From positions 2,728,001 through 2,792,000 of the forward strand of contig CAXXEH010000003.1 of NCBI GenBank assembly GCA_963677935.2: a stretch of DNA of 64,000 nt. The letters are read 5' to 3'. Position 1 is the first letter of the stretch; every line of letters begins with the position of its first letter. This document shows positions 1-8,471 of the stretch, piece after piece. Below the pieces are notes generated by a model, which had not been told where the DNA came from, searched no databases, and saw only the letters and a program-made list of their open reading frames with translations. The stretch is from JAAFHB01 sp963677935 (GTDB lineage Bacteria; Bacteroidota; Bacteroidia; Bacteroidales; Prolixibacteraceae). The position numbers were made by a program, and so were the translations under genes.

Positions 1-2258
1 TCACTCTCTCCCCCTTTTTTTGAATAGACCGTAGCCTGGGTTATGATTCCTTTCTCCCATTTCATATTCAGGATAAATCCACCGCGCGCACATAATCCGT
101 TCACTTCTCCGTCGGCCCAGGCGTTTGGCAAAGCAGGCAGCAGGCGGATAATACCATTATGTGACTGAAGTAGCATCTCCGCGATACCGGCTGATCCGCC
201 AAAGTTTCCATCAATCTGAAAGGGGGGATGGGTATCAAACAGGTTGTGTTCAGTAGATTTGGCAAGAATTTTCAAAACATTATCATAAGCTTTCTCGCCA
301 TTCTGAAGACGCGCATAAAAATTGATGATCCAGGCCCTGCTCCAACCGGTATGACCTCCACCCTGAGACAAACGTCTTTCGATTGATGCTGCTGCAGCCT
401 TGAATAATTCAGGATTTTCGGGTGTGAACTGCGATAAAGGATACAATCCCAGCAAATGGGACATGTGACGGTGTCCCGGTTCTGTTTCATCGAAATCACG
501 TATCCATTCCTGGATGCAACCTTTTGAATTGATTGTTATCGGGGGAAACTGCTTCTGAGTTTCCTGCAGTTTTTTAATAAAATCCTTGTCAGTATGAAGG
601 ATCGAAGCGGCTTCTGAACAATACTTGAAAAGCTCGGTAATGATTTCGATATCAGCGGTTGATGCATAGGTCAGCATCGACCGTTTATTATTGGCAGGGT
701 CGATGAAGGTGTTTTCAGGTGAATGGGAAGGATTGGTTACGAGATATCCTTCCGGGGATTTTGTAAGAAAACCAAGGATATACTCAGCGGAACCTTTAAG
801 GAGCGGGTAGGCAGTTTTCTTGAGAAACGTCGTGTCTTTCGTAAAAAGGAAGTGTTCGTAAACCGGGAAAGTCATCCACGGTCCGTTCATCGGGGTGATA
901 CCCCATACACCATCAGCAACACCTGTCCGGCCAAAAGGGTCAGTAAGGTGATGAATGGTCCACCCTTTAGTCCCGTACATCTCTTTTGCCGTGGCTGTTC
1001 CTGGCACCATGAGCTTGGTCATGAAATTGGACAATGGGTTACTCATTTCAGACAGGTTGCAATTCTCGGCAAGCCAGTAATTCATTTGAAGGTTAATGTT
1101 GGTATGGAAGTCGGCATTCCATGGAGCAGCCATTTCGTAACTCCAGATTCCCTGAAGATTGGCAGGAAGGACACCCGGTTTTCGGGATGAACCCATGAGT
1201 AAATATCTGCCATACTGGAAATAGAGGGCCATCAAACCATTGTCTGCACCGCCATTCCTGACTTGATCCAACCTTACATCGGTGGGCAAACTGCTGAAGG
1301 AACCGGATCCCAGATCAAGTTTTACCCTGTTAAAAATGGGCTGGTACTCTTTCAGGTGCCTTTGTTCAAGGATTTTCGGAGTGTAGCCTGCCACTTTGTC
1401 GAGAATTGTTTTGCAGCTATTTTCAGGATTAATCGACCTGTCAAAATCAAGCTTATCGATGTTGTAATCGGTAGCAGCAGTAAATATAACAGAAATACTT
1501 TTTGCATTGGAGACAACCAGCGAAGTATCTGTTGTTGAAATCGTTCCATTGTCAGTTTTCAAGCGCAGCTCGCCAGAGAATTTCATATGACTTCCCGCTG
1601 GTCCTTTTTTGGGATTTTCGGCATCGATGATCTGTCCCTGAACTTTAATAATTCCGGATGGCAATACCTTGATTGCTACATCCCGTTCACGTTTTAGCTG
1701 AAAGGAGGAATTGATCAGGCCGCCATTTTCAGATTGGATTTGAACGACCATTAAATTATCCGGAGCTGATATCCACACTTTCTGAGCATACTTTTTGCCA
1801 TCAACCTGGAATTGAGTTGTGGCGATTCCGGTTTCGAGATCCAGTTGGCGCTGGTATTCAGCCGGCGCAGATTTCCACTTGTAGTTAATCAGCAGATCTC
1901 CAAATGGCTGGTAAGACCGAACTTCCGGAGGGGTCCCGACAAAGTTATCTTCTGCAATATTTTTTGCCTTTTCATACTGACTTTCGAACAATGCTTTTCG
2001 CAATTCATCCATATGCTTAAGGGCATTCGGATTATTATTGTTGATTTTACTTCCGGCCCAGATGCTCTCCTCATTGATCTGGATAATCTCATTCACGGGA
2101 TTTCCGTAAACCATGGCGCCCAAACGTCCGTTGCCCAATGGTAAGGCTTCGATCCAGACTTTGGCCGGTTGTTTGTACCAAAGAACATTGGTGTTGTTTT
2201 GCGCGAAGCCAAAACTACAACTGAAAAATAAAACTACCTGAAAGATTAACCTCTTCAT
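1..2258 (-). CDS. GH95 alpha-L-fucosidase, C-terminus cut by window edge
   Basis: This is an exported GH95 enzyme, a family known for inverting alpha-1,2-L-fucosidase and alpha-L-galactosidase activity. The frame is open for about 752 codons from an ATG at 2258 to the left edge, so perhaps 30-60 residues of the usual 780-820 are missing. A Sec signal peptide (about residues 1-19) precedes the N-terminal beta-sandwich with the family motif LPLGNGRLGAMVYG. The (alpha/alpha)6 domain carries ADFHTNINLQMNYW (about residue 385, the catalytic-Asn motif), HSPEN (about 513) and FQIDGNFGGSAG (about 685, catalytic Asp region), so the active site looks complete. It lies 29 bp downstream of the GH92 gene and is probably cotranscribed. 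Whether it takes fucose or galactose cannot be told by eye. Confidence 0.9.
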   Translation of the reverse strand, partial: MKRLIFQVVLFFSCSFGFAQNNTNVLWYKQPAKVWIEALPLGNGRLGAMVYGNPVNEIIQINEESIWAGSKINNNNPNALKHMDELRKALFESQYEKAKNIAEDNFVGTPPEVRSYQPFGDLLINYKWKSAPAEYQRQLDLETGIATTQFQVDGKKYAQKVWISAPDNLMVVQIQSENGGLINSSFQLKRERDVAIKVLPSGIIKVQGQIIDAENPKKGPAGSHMKFSGELRLKTDNGTISTTDTSLVVSNAKSISVIFTAATDYNIDKLDFDRSINPENSCKTILDKVAGYTPKILEQRHLKEYQPIFNRVKLDLGSGSFSSLPTDVRLDQVRNGGADNGLMALYFQYGRYLLMGSSRKPGVLPANLQGIWSYEMAAPWNADFHTNINLQMNYWLAENCNLSEMSNPLSNFMTKLMVPGTATAKEMYGTKGWTIHHLTDPFGRTGVADGVWGITPMNGPWMTFPVYEHFLFTKDTTFLKKTAYPLLKGSAEYILGFLTKSPEGYLVTNPSHSPENTFIDPANNKRSMLTYASTADIEIITELFKYCSEAASILHTDKDFIKKLQETQKQFPPITINSKGCIQEWIRDFDETEPGHRHMSHLLGLYPLSQFTPENPELFKAAAASIERRLSQGGGHTGWSRAWIINFYARLQNGEKAYDNVLKILAKSTEHNLFDTHPPFQIDGNFGGSAGIAEMLLQSHNGIIRLLPALPNAWADGEVNGLCARGGFILNMKWEKGIITQATVYSKKGGES

Positions 2259-2287
2259 ATTGATACTTAGTTTGATAATTATGATTA

Positions 2288-4609
2288 TTATTTAATTCCC
2301 CAATTTTTATTCGGTTGCGCTCCCATGATTAAAACCAGCGTTCCACCTTTCGAAATATCTTTAAAATCCAGGTAACATTTGTCGTAAGGTCTGTTGTTAA
2401 GCAATGCACTTTGGATGTAAATATTTTCAGGAGAGTTGTTTTGTGCCTCAATGGTAAAGGTTTTGCCACTGGTATAACGGGCATCCAGTGAAAAACTAAT
2501 TTTATTGAATACCGGACTTGTTATTTCATACCGTGGATCGCCTGGGCAAACGGGATGAATTCCACTGGCAGCCAGCACATACCAGGCTGACATTTGCCCC
2601 ACATCTTCGTTTCCTACTAATCCATAAACAGAATTTTGATAGGCCCTTTTGCATATCTGACGGCTCCAGCACTGGGTGAGCCACGGAGCGCTAAGCCGAT
2701 TAAACAAAAACGGAACATGATGTACCGGCTCATTAGAGTGGTTATAATAGTTGTTCCAAATCATGTTCTCAGGAGTCATGGTGAAAAAATCTGTCAGATC
2801 CGATATCACTTTCTCCCTGCCTCCCATTAGCTTAACCATTCCGGGAATATCATGCGGAACAAACCATCCCTGCTGGTAGGAATTGCTTTCGGTACACCCA
2901 TAATCCATTTTCAATCGCCCCTCTTTGGGCCATTCCCACCAGGTGCCATCCAGATTTCTTGGCCTGAACCATTTTACCTCAGGATCAAATACATTCTTGT
3001 AACTTTTCGAACGTTTAAAATAGAGGGCTGCATCCTCTTTCTTGCCCAGACTATCGGCAAAAACCGACAAACACCACTCTGAATAGGCATTTTCCAGGGT
3101 ATGAGAAACATATCTTGAGTGCCCACGATCGAGGTTACCATCCTTTACACAGCTGTTTTTCGCATATTGATACCCCTTTTCGATGTCAAACTTACGAATT
3201 CCTTTATTATAGGCATCAACCATAACCGAAACAGCAGGATTACCAATCATACAACCGCTGTAGGCATTCAGGAATTCCCAGCGTTCCAAATATTTTTGAC
3301 CACTTTCATCTGCGAGTTCGACCAATGAATTGATCATATCATTTACCACTTCAGGATTGACAATATCCTGTAAGGGAAACTGGCTCCGAAAAACATCCCA
3401 TCCTGAGAAGATGGTGCGCTTCACAAATTTATCTGTCTTATGAATTTTACCATCACCCCCGGGATAACTTCCATCGACATCCGTAAAGCTGCGCGGATCA
3501 ATCATTGTATGGTAAAGCGCAGTATAAAAGATAGATTTTTGATCGGAAGTTCCACCTTCAATTTTCACTTTTTTAAGGGCTTCATTCCATAAACCCGTTG
3601 CATTTGCCTTTACCTTTTCAAAGTTAAAATCCTTAATTTCTGTCTGAAGATTATTTTGTGCCCCTTCCATACTCACAAAAGAGATACCGGCCTTGAGGTA
3701 AACCTTCTCATTTTTCCCGGTTTTAAACGCTGAATAAAAACCCAAATGTTTTCCTCTCTTTTCATTACACCCTTTTTCAACAGTTGCTTTAGCGACCAGT
3801 TCACGGTATCGGTCGCTTGTTACATCCTCTCTTTTCCTGCCCCAGTCATCAGGAATTGCAGCACTCCAGACTCCAAAATCCACGAGGGGCTTACTAAATT
3901 GAGCATAAAAATAGACAGTGTAATTGGGCTTTCCATCACCATTTCCCCAGCCACCACCCTCAGGGGTACATTTCATCCATCCTTGAATGGTATGATTATC
4001 CAATACTTTAATATACTGCTCAGTGGAAGTGCCACCGACCCTGCGGGCCAGATCGATCTGGATGCGTGACTGACTATTTTCAGGAAAAGTAAAACAAAGC
4101 ATACCGCTATGTGGCGCTGCAGTAGCCTCAGCTCTAATCTTGTAGTCCGTTAATGTAGCCGCATAATAACCGGCTTTGGCGACTTCATCCTCTTTGGAAT
4201 ATCGCGAGCGATATCCCTCTTCAGGGTGATCAGCCCGCCCGGATGAGGTTTTCAATTGGCCTGTGGTGGGCATCACCAGAAAGTTGCCTAAATCGCCGTA
4301 CCAGCCTACTCCACTCATCTGGGTAAAAGCAAAACCTTCGATTGTTGAATTTTCGTAATTATAACCAGATCCATTATCTCCTCCGGTAATTGTATTGGGA
4401 CTCACCTGTACCAGCCCAAAAGGTGTTGCCGCACCTGGAAATGTTTTCCCTAAACCAGACGAATCACCCGCTTTTGTTGAACTTGTAATGGCCCCGATGA
4501 ATGGATTGACATAGTCGGCAGGACCGGATGAAGGCTTGAAACTAACCGCAATTGTAAAGATGAAGAATAATAAAAAAACAGATTTATTTTTAATACAATA
4601 CAAAATCAT
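2288..4609 (-). CDS. GH92 exo-alpha-mannosidase
   Basis: The product is a 773-residue exported GH92 enzyme, a calcium-dependent inverting exo-alpha-mannosidase family. A signal peptide (about residues 1-25) is followed by the N-terminal beta-sandwich opening with NPFIGA and GKTFPGAATPFG, then the (alpha/alpha)6 domain. Family landmarks are SNEPVHHVPFLFN, which matches the conserved GNEPSHH-type catalytic segment, and GNEDVGQMSAW near residue 665. The length is normal for the family. GH92 members cleave alpha-1,2, -1,3, -1,4 or -1,6 mannosides, and the linkage cannot be assigned here. It sits 126 bp after the divergent GH127-like gene and 29 bp before GH95. With two GH38-like genes elsewhere in the window it suggests an alpha-mannose component in the target glycan. 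Confidence 0.93.
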   Translation of the reverse strand: MILYCIKNKSVFLLFFIFTIAVSFKPSSGPADYVNPFIGAITSSTKAGDSSGLGKTFPGAATPFGLVQVSPNTITGGDNGSGYNYENSTIEGFAFTQMSGVGWYGDLGNFLVMPTTGQLKTSSGRADHPEEGYRSRYSKEDEVAKAGYYAATLTDYKIRAEATAAPHSGMLCFTFPENSQSRIQIDLARRVGGTSTEQYIKVLDNHTIQGWMKCTPEGGGWGNGDGKPNYTVYFYAQFSKPLVDFGVWSAAIPDDWGRKREDVTSDRYRELVAKATVEKGCNEKRGKHLGFYSAFKTGKNEKVYLKAGISFVSMEGAQNNLQTEIKDFNFEKVKANATGLWNEALKKVKIEGGTSDQKSIFYTALYHTMIDPRSFTDVDGSYPGGDGKIHKTDKFVKRTIFSGWDVFRSQFPLQDIVNPEVVNDMINSLVELADESGQKYLERWEFLNAYSGCMIGNPAVSVMVDAYNKGIRKFDIEKGYQYAKNSCVKDGNLDRGHSRYVSHTLENAYSEWCLSVFADSLGKKEDAALYFKRSKSYKNVFDPEVKWFRPRNLDGTWWEWPKEGRLKMDYGCTESNSYQQGWFVPHDIPGMVKLMGGREKVISDLTDFFTMTPENMIWNNYYNHSNEPVHHVPFLFNRLSAPWLTQCWSRQICKRAYQNSVYGLVGNEDVGQMSAWYVLAASGIHPVCPGDPRYEITSPVFNKISFSLDARYTSGKTFTIEAQNNSPENIYIQSALLNNRPYDKCYLDFKDISKGGTLVLIMGAQPNKNWGIK

Positions 4610-4735
4610 AATTATCTAATTTAATTTAAAATGATTAACATTTATATTCGCAGCCAAAGTTCTTCAATTAAAGAATGGATTTCATCTCCAATGAAACCAT
4701 TCCGATATTTTTTGATAAATGTTATTATTATTTGT

Positions 4736-6322
4736 TCAATAAATTTCCACTTTTGGGTTACATGCCACGACTTCGTCTCCCCGCCAATTGAGATGAAACT
4801 GACGATGGCTTACAGGCATTACTTCTACAGTCTCTTTTTCAGGCAAATCATGCCGTAAGGTAATCGTTTTGCCAGCGGCAACAGGTCTTTTCCTTACAAC
4901 GAGATATGGACCGTCCCAATGGAGGGGCAAGGGCTTGTCTCCCTGAGACAACCGTACCGATTCGCGCGATGCCCAGGTTGGGACACGGATACGTAATGGG
5001 ACACTGCATTTAGGGGTAACGTACAAATAAGCGGACTTATTCCGTTCCGAAAGGACAGTAACCGACGGCGTATCGATGGTAAAGTTTAGGTTCACCGACA
5101 AGGTTCCATCTGGTGCAGTCGTGACAATATTCTGATATACATCCGCCAGCGTATGCAATATTGCGGCAAATACATCAAAAGTTTCACCGCGCCCAAAGGG
5201 ATGACCATAGACACCCCAGCCACCATCCCTCTTCGGATTTTTCAAGTCGATAGTCTGGGAGGGAAGTAGGCGTGCACGGATCAGACGCTCCACATCGTCA
5301 AGCAGATCGGTCTGCCCATCACGCAGGGAAAGCCACAAAGCGATCTGAACCACGTCGCCGCAACTGGCATGTTCTCCAATAGGATCTCCATATTGATCAG
5401 GAAAGCGAATTTTGCCCTGATCATGAGGCGTCCAACCGGAATAACTGATTGAAGTGCCCCAGATCCCTTTGAGATAGGTGTTCTTCACCGCTTCAATATA
5501 TTGCTTTTCTCCACTGGCAATTCCAAACAGCAACAAACCTCTTAGTGTACCGAAATAGGAGTGCGTGTGACTTACCTGCTTAGGATCAAGCAACTCGGAT
5601 CGTACTTTACCACTTGGATCAATATTATTACGTAAATGTATTTCGGCTAAGCGTCTGGCAAGATCCAATACCGTTTTATTGCTGGTTGCTTCATAGAACC
5701 AAACAATTGCCTCAAGCGCCCTGCCTGTACTACCTACTGCACTAAACCATTGACCCTTCGGCGACTGCTGCATCATAAGTAAGTCATTGGTCAACGGTTT
5801 CCCCGTTAGTTCTGCCAATTTCATATAGTCTAACTGTCCATCAGATTCAAGCAGACGATCAATAGTTTCGACTAGTCTTAGGCCCTGAATACGAGCCCAT
5901 TCACTTTTCCTAAAACGGACCAGAGCAGTATAGGAAAGCATCGTCTCACGCAAATTATGTGGATTACAAACAGAATAGGTCAGTAAAGCAGCCTGATTGT
6001 CGGTCAGCATTCGCAGATTTTTCATCATCGCATCCTCTGCTTGTTGAGGTAAGCTGATGCCTGATGAGGCTTCATAACGCAGCATAGCATCCCACCATCG
6101 ACCGGTGTCATGGGCAACTTCATATCCGCCAGTAGGTAAATACTGTTGGTCAGGATTCAGCCATGCCAGACAACATTTTGCCGCTTTATCCATTGCTTTG
6201 CGGATGGGACTGGATTCTACAGGTTCAGACCCTAAAGCGCAATTGGGGACAACAACGATTGCTGCAGAAGCCATCAAAAATTGTTGGACAAAACTTCGAC
6301 GTTTAAAACTTATCGTGTGCAT
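4736..6322 (-). CDS. Divergent GH127-like (DUF1680-type) exported protein
   Basis: This 528-residue protein starts with a Tat-type signal (KRRSFVQQFLMASAA) at residues 7-21. The body looks like an (alpha/alpha)6 barrel to about residue 390 (GGYEVAHDTGRWWDAMLRYE, then HTHSYFGTLRGLLLFG), followed by a beta-sandwich with LRIRVPTWAS, the layout of GH127/DUF1680 enzymes. In true GH127 a catalytic Glu stands two residues before a zinc-binding Cys, and a Cys-Cys pair follows. Here the corresponding stretch GEHASCGDVVQIAL (about residue 317) has Ala at the Glu position with Glu two residues earlier, and no Cys-Cys pair is seen. It may therefore be a different subfamily, a different activity, or inactive. 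It is shorter than the two clear GH127 proteins in this window. Confidence 0.6.
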   Translation of the reverse strand: MHTISFKRRSFVQQFLMASAAIVVVPNCALGSEPVESSPIRKAMDKAAKCCLAWLNPDQQYLPTGGYEVAHDTGRWWDAMLRYEASSGISLPQQAEDAMMKNLRMLTDNQAALLTYSVCNPHNLRETMLSYTALVRFRKSEWARIQGLRLVETIDRLLESDGQLDYMKLAELTGKPLTNDLLMMQQSPKGQWFSAVGSTGRALEAIVWFYEATSNKTVLDLARRLAEIHLRNNIDPSGKVRSELLDPKQVSHTHSYFGTLRGLLLFGIASGEKQYIEAVKNTYLKGIWGTSISYSGWTPHDQGKIRFPDQYGDPIGEHASCGDVVQIALWLSLRDGQTDLLDDVERLIRARLLPSQTIDLKNPKRDGGWGVYGHPFGRGETFDVFAAILHTLADVYQNIVTTAPDGTLSVNLNFTIDTPSVTVLSERNKSAYLYVTPKCSVPLRIRVPTWASRESVRLSQGDKPLPLHWDGPYLVVRKRPVAAGKTITLRHDLPEKETVEVMPVSHRQFHLNWRGDEVVACNPKVEIY

Positions 6323-6407
6323 AACTGCGAATTAACCTTTAAATACGGTGGAAAAACAGAAAATTAACAAGTAATCCTTTTATGATTATATTTTCCAATT
6401 CCATTTT

Positions 6408-8438
6408 CTACTTTCGTCTTGGATCAATTGAAATCACACTTCCATCCATAGGCAAATCATTAATCGGCCCTACGGAGAATCCTCCCTTACGTGGTTTTGA
6501 CAACAAATCATGTGTCAAAAGCGCCTCTGTTTTTGCAAATTCAGGAAGTAATTCAGGTTGCTCTGAATATACCGGAGTCGCCTTCATTGATACTGATTTC
6601 ACCGACATGGTCAATTTTTCGGCGTCAATTGAAAGTATCATTGGCTCTATCTGGCTGTTCAGGTCATTTCCAAGCTTTTTCCAGTTATCAAAGTTAATGT
6701 TTGATTTCCCGTCGCCAACAAATCCATATGCCAGATCGCTTTTGTATCCACAGAAAAGATTTTTATCCGATTTGCTCGTTTCATTCGGGAAATGGATGGC
6801 AACCCGGTAAGCCCCCATCATATTTCCGTAAACCCGGAAATGCCTGTTCCATGCCGTCCCTTTTGTCCTTTGCGGGTCTCCGTTTGCAATGTCGATCGCA
6901 TGATCTTCTCCGTTAAAAATCAGGTTTTGAAGAAGGGCCACCCTTTCAGCATCGTGTGAATGAAAACCGTGGGCATTATCCCAGCCGCCTCCGTTGTTAT
7001 CTGTTTTGTAATCATAATTAAAACGATGTGTTTCAAACATGATATTGTTGTCGACAAGATTTGGCCCTTCGTTGATTTCAAGGAAAATCTGTCCCCAGGT
7101 GCAATCAAAATTTTGAAGACAAACATTTTGAGTGATTCTCGTATTATAAATCTCTCCATCCAGCCAGATCGATGAACCCCAATATGTTTTGACAATCACA
7201 TTTCTGCGGATAAGAGAGTTGAAAGTTCTGTGGATTTTAATCGCAGCATTTTCACAATGCCCCGGAATACGCATGGTACAACACTCACGCAAAAGATTGT
7301 CCTCCACAAGCATATGTTCATTGCTCATGTTGTGCCAGCCTGCAATACCACACACACCGAAATGATGGATATAGTTGCGCCGCACGATATGATACCCCTG
7401 TGCCTCGCCTCTTCCATAGTCCCACCAACCACCTCCAAGGTCCATGCCGATGGTATTGGCATATCCGATTTCGCAATCCTCAATGATCCAGTGATGACCG
7501 CCAAAAGCGCTGACAAGCCCGCGTTGCGGCCATGGAATGGGTACCGGATTTGCAGCATGAAACATTTTAAATCCGCTTATTTTTATGTAATTCAAATAGC
7601 GGATCGTGGGGGCAAAAACTTGTTCTTTGGTAGTAATTTCAAAGGTTATACCGTTGGGATTTTTATCACCTTGCAGCCGAAGATGAATCGTCATTCCATT
7701 TTCTTCTACCCAAAACAAACCAATATCATCCGGATTTATTTTACCGAGATTCCAATAGGTTGAAACCTGTCTAAGCTTTTCTCCGTTAAGGAAAATCATA
7801 CCCCGGCAACATTCAAACTCTCTTTGGTGTCCCCAGATAGAATCGATTCGTCCGTTTAAAAGTGAAAACGGATTGGCGCCTTCAAATTGGGAACCTTTTA
7901 ATGTTGCTTCATAAGTAATGAATTTTCTGTTTGGCGGATCTCCAAGATAACGGGTTTTAATCCATTGCGGGCTCCATTCATCAGAACCTTTTATAACTAC
8001 CTCTTCACCCTTTGCGGCATAATACCAAATCATTTCACCCGGTGATTTGCCTCCACGTTCAGGCTTTACCCATTCGCGATAAATCCCCTTGTGTACCTCA
8101 ACCGCTTCTCCGGAAACTAAAACCGAAGCGGCTTTTGAAATGGTCTTAAAGGGAGCATTTTTGCTTCCATCGTTTTCATCGGAAGCATTTCTGGCATTCT
8201 GCGCGACATGATAAATCCTTTTTGGAGTAAAAGGCTCTTCCCAGGTTTTAAAAGCCTGTCCCAATGGAAGTTTCATTTCAATAAAATCAGCTTTAGCATC
8301 AATGTTACTGATCCGTTCGGTCCCTTTTAGTCCATTTTTTGATTGGGCTGACACATGGGAATAACTGATTGCCAATAAAAACATGAAAAAAATAGTGCTT
8401 TTGAACGGATAAAATACAATTAATCTTTTTTTCATCAT
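6408..8438 (-). CDS. Exported right-handed parallel beta-helix protein (DUF1565-type)
   Basis: This 676-residue protein has a signal peptide (about residues 1-32). After a linker, DENDGSKNAPFKTISKAA (about residue 75) matches the start of DUF1565/parallel beta-helix proteins, in which a short shelf of coils leads into a long right-handed helix. The middle (about 270-560) has irregular coils rich in Asn and Gly, such as IIEDCEIGYANTIGMDLGG and RRNYIHHFG, typical of beta-helix polysaccharide lyases and hydrolases. No named CAZy family can be assigned. It resembles the GH141-like protein at 40376-42448 in fold but not in its signature segments. It lies 33 bp after the GH38-like gene in the left-hand unit. 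An accessory hydrolase or lyase on the target glycan is plausible. Confidence 0.65.
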   Translation of the reverse strand: MMKKRLIVFYPFKSTIFFMFLLAISYSHVSAQSKNGLKGTERISNIDAKADFIEMKLPLGQAFKTWEEPFTPKRIYHVAQNARNASDENDGSKNAPFKTISKAASVLVSGEAVEVHKGIYREWVKPERGGKSPGEMIWYYAAKGEEVVIKGSDEWSPQWIKTRYLGDPPNRKFITYEATLKGSQFEGANPFSLLNGRIDSIWGHQREFECCRGMIFLNGEKLRQVSTYWNLGKINPDDIGLFWVEENGMTIHLRLQGDKNPNGITFEITTKEQVFAPTIRYLNYIKISGFKMFHAANPVPIPWPQRGLVSAFGGHHWIIEDCEIGYANTIGMDLGGGWWDYGRGEAQGYHIVRRNYIHHFGVCGIAGWHNMSNEHMLVEDNLLRECCTMRIPGHCENAAIKIHRTFNSLIRRNVIVKTYWGSSIWLDGEIYNTRITQNVCLQNFDCTWGQIFLEINEGPNLVDNNIMFETHRFNYDYKTDNNGGGWDNAHGFHSHDAERVALLQNLIFNGEDHAIDIANGDPQRTKGTAWNRHFRVYGNMMGAYRVAIHFPNETSKSDKNLFCGYKSDLAYGFVGDGKSNINFDNWKKLGNDLNSQIEPMILSIDAEKLTMSVKSVSMKATPVYSEQPELLPEFAKTEALLTHDLLSKPRKGGFSVGPINDLPMDGSVISIDPRRK

Positions 8439-8471
8439 AAAAGACTTTTATCTGATTACTAATATGTCTGA

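Noticed and set aside
723..1190. Plus-strand open frame inside the GH95 gene
   Set aside because: It lies wholly within a gene with full catalytic motifs on the other strand, has no recognisable domain and a composition typical of an antisense frame.
6323..6407. Promoter in the 85-bp gap before the beta-helix-to-GH127-like junction
   Set aside because: The gap is AT-rich, but no paired -7 and -33 boxes could be seen.
7230..7763. 177-codon plus-strand frame within the beta-helix gene
   Set aside because: It is antisense to a convincing exported protein and shows no domain or signal peptide.
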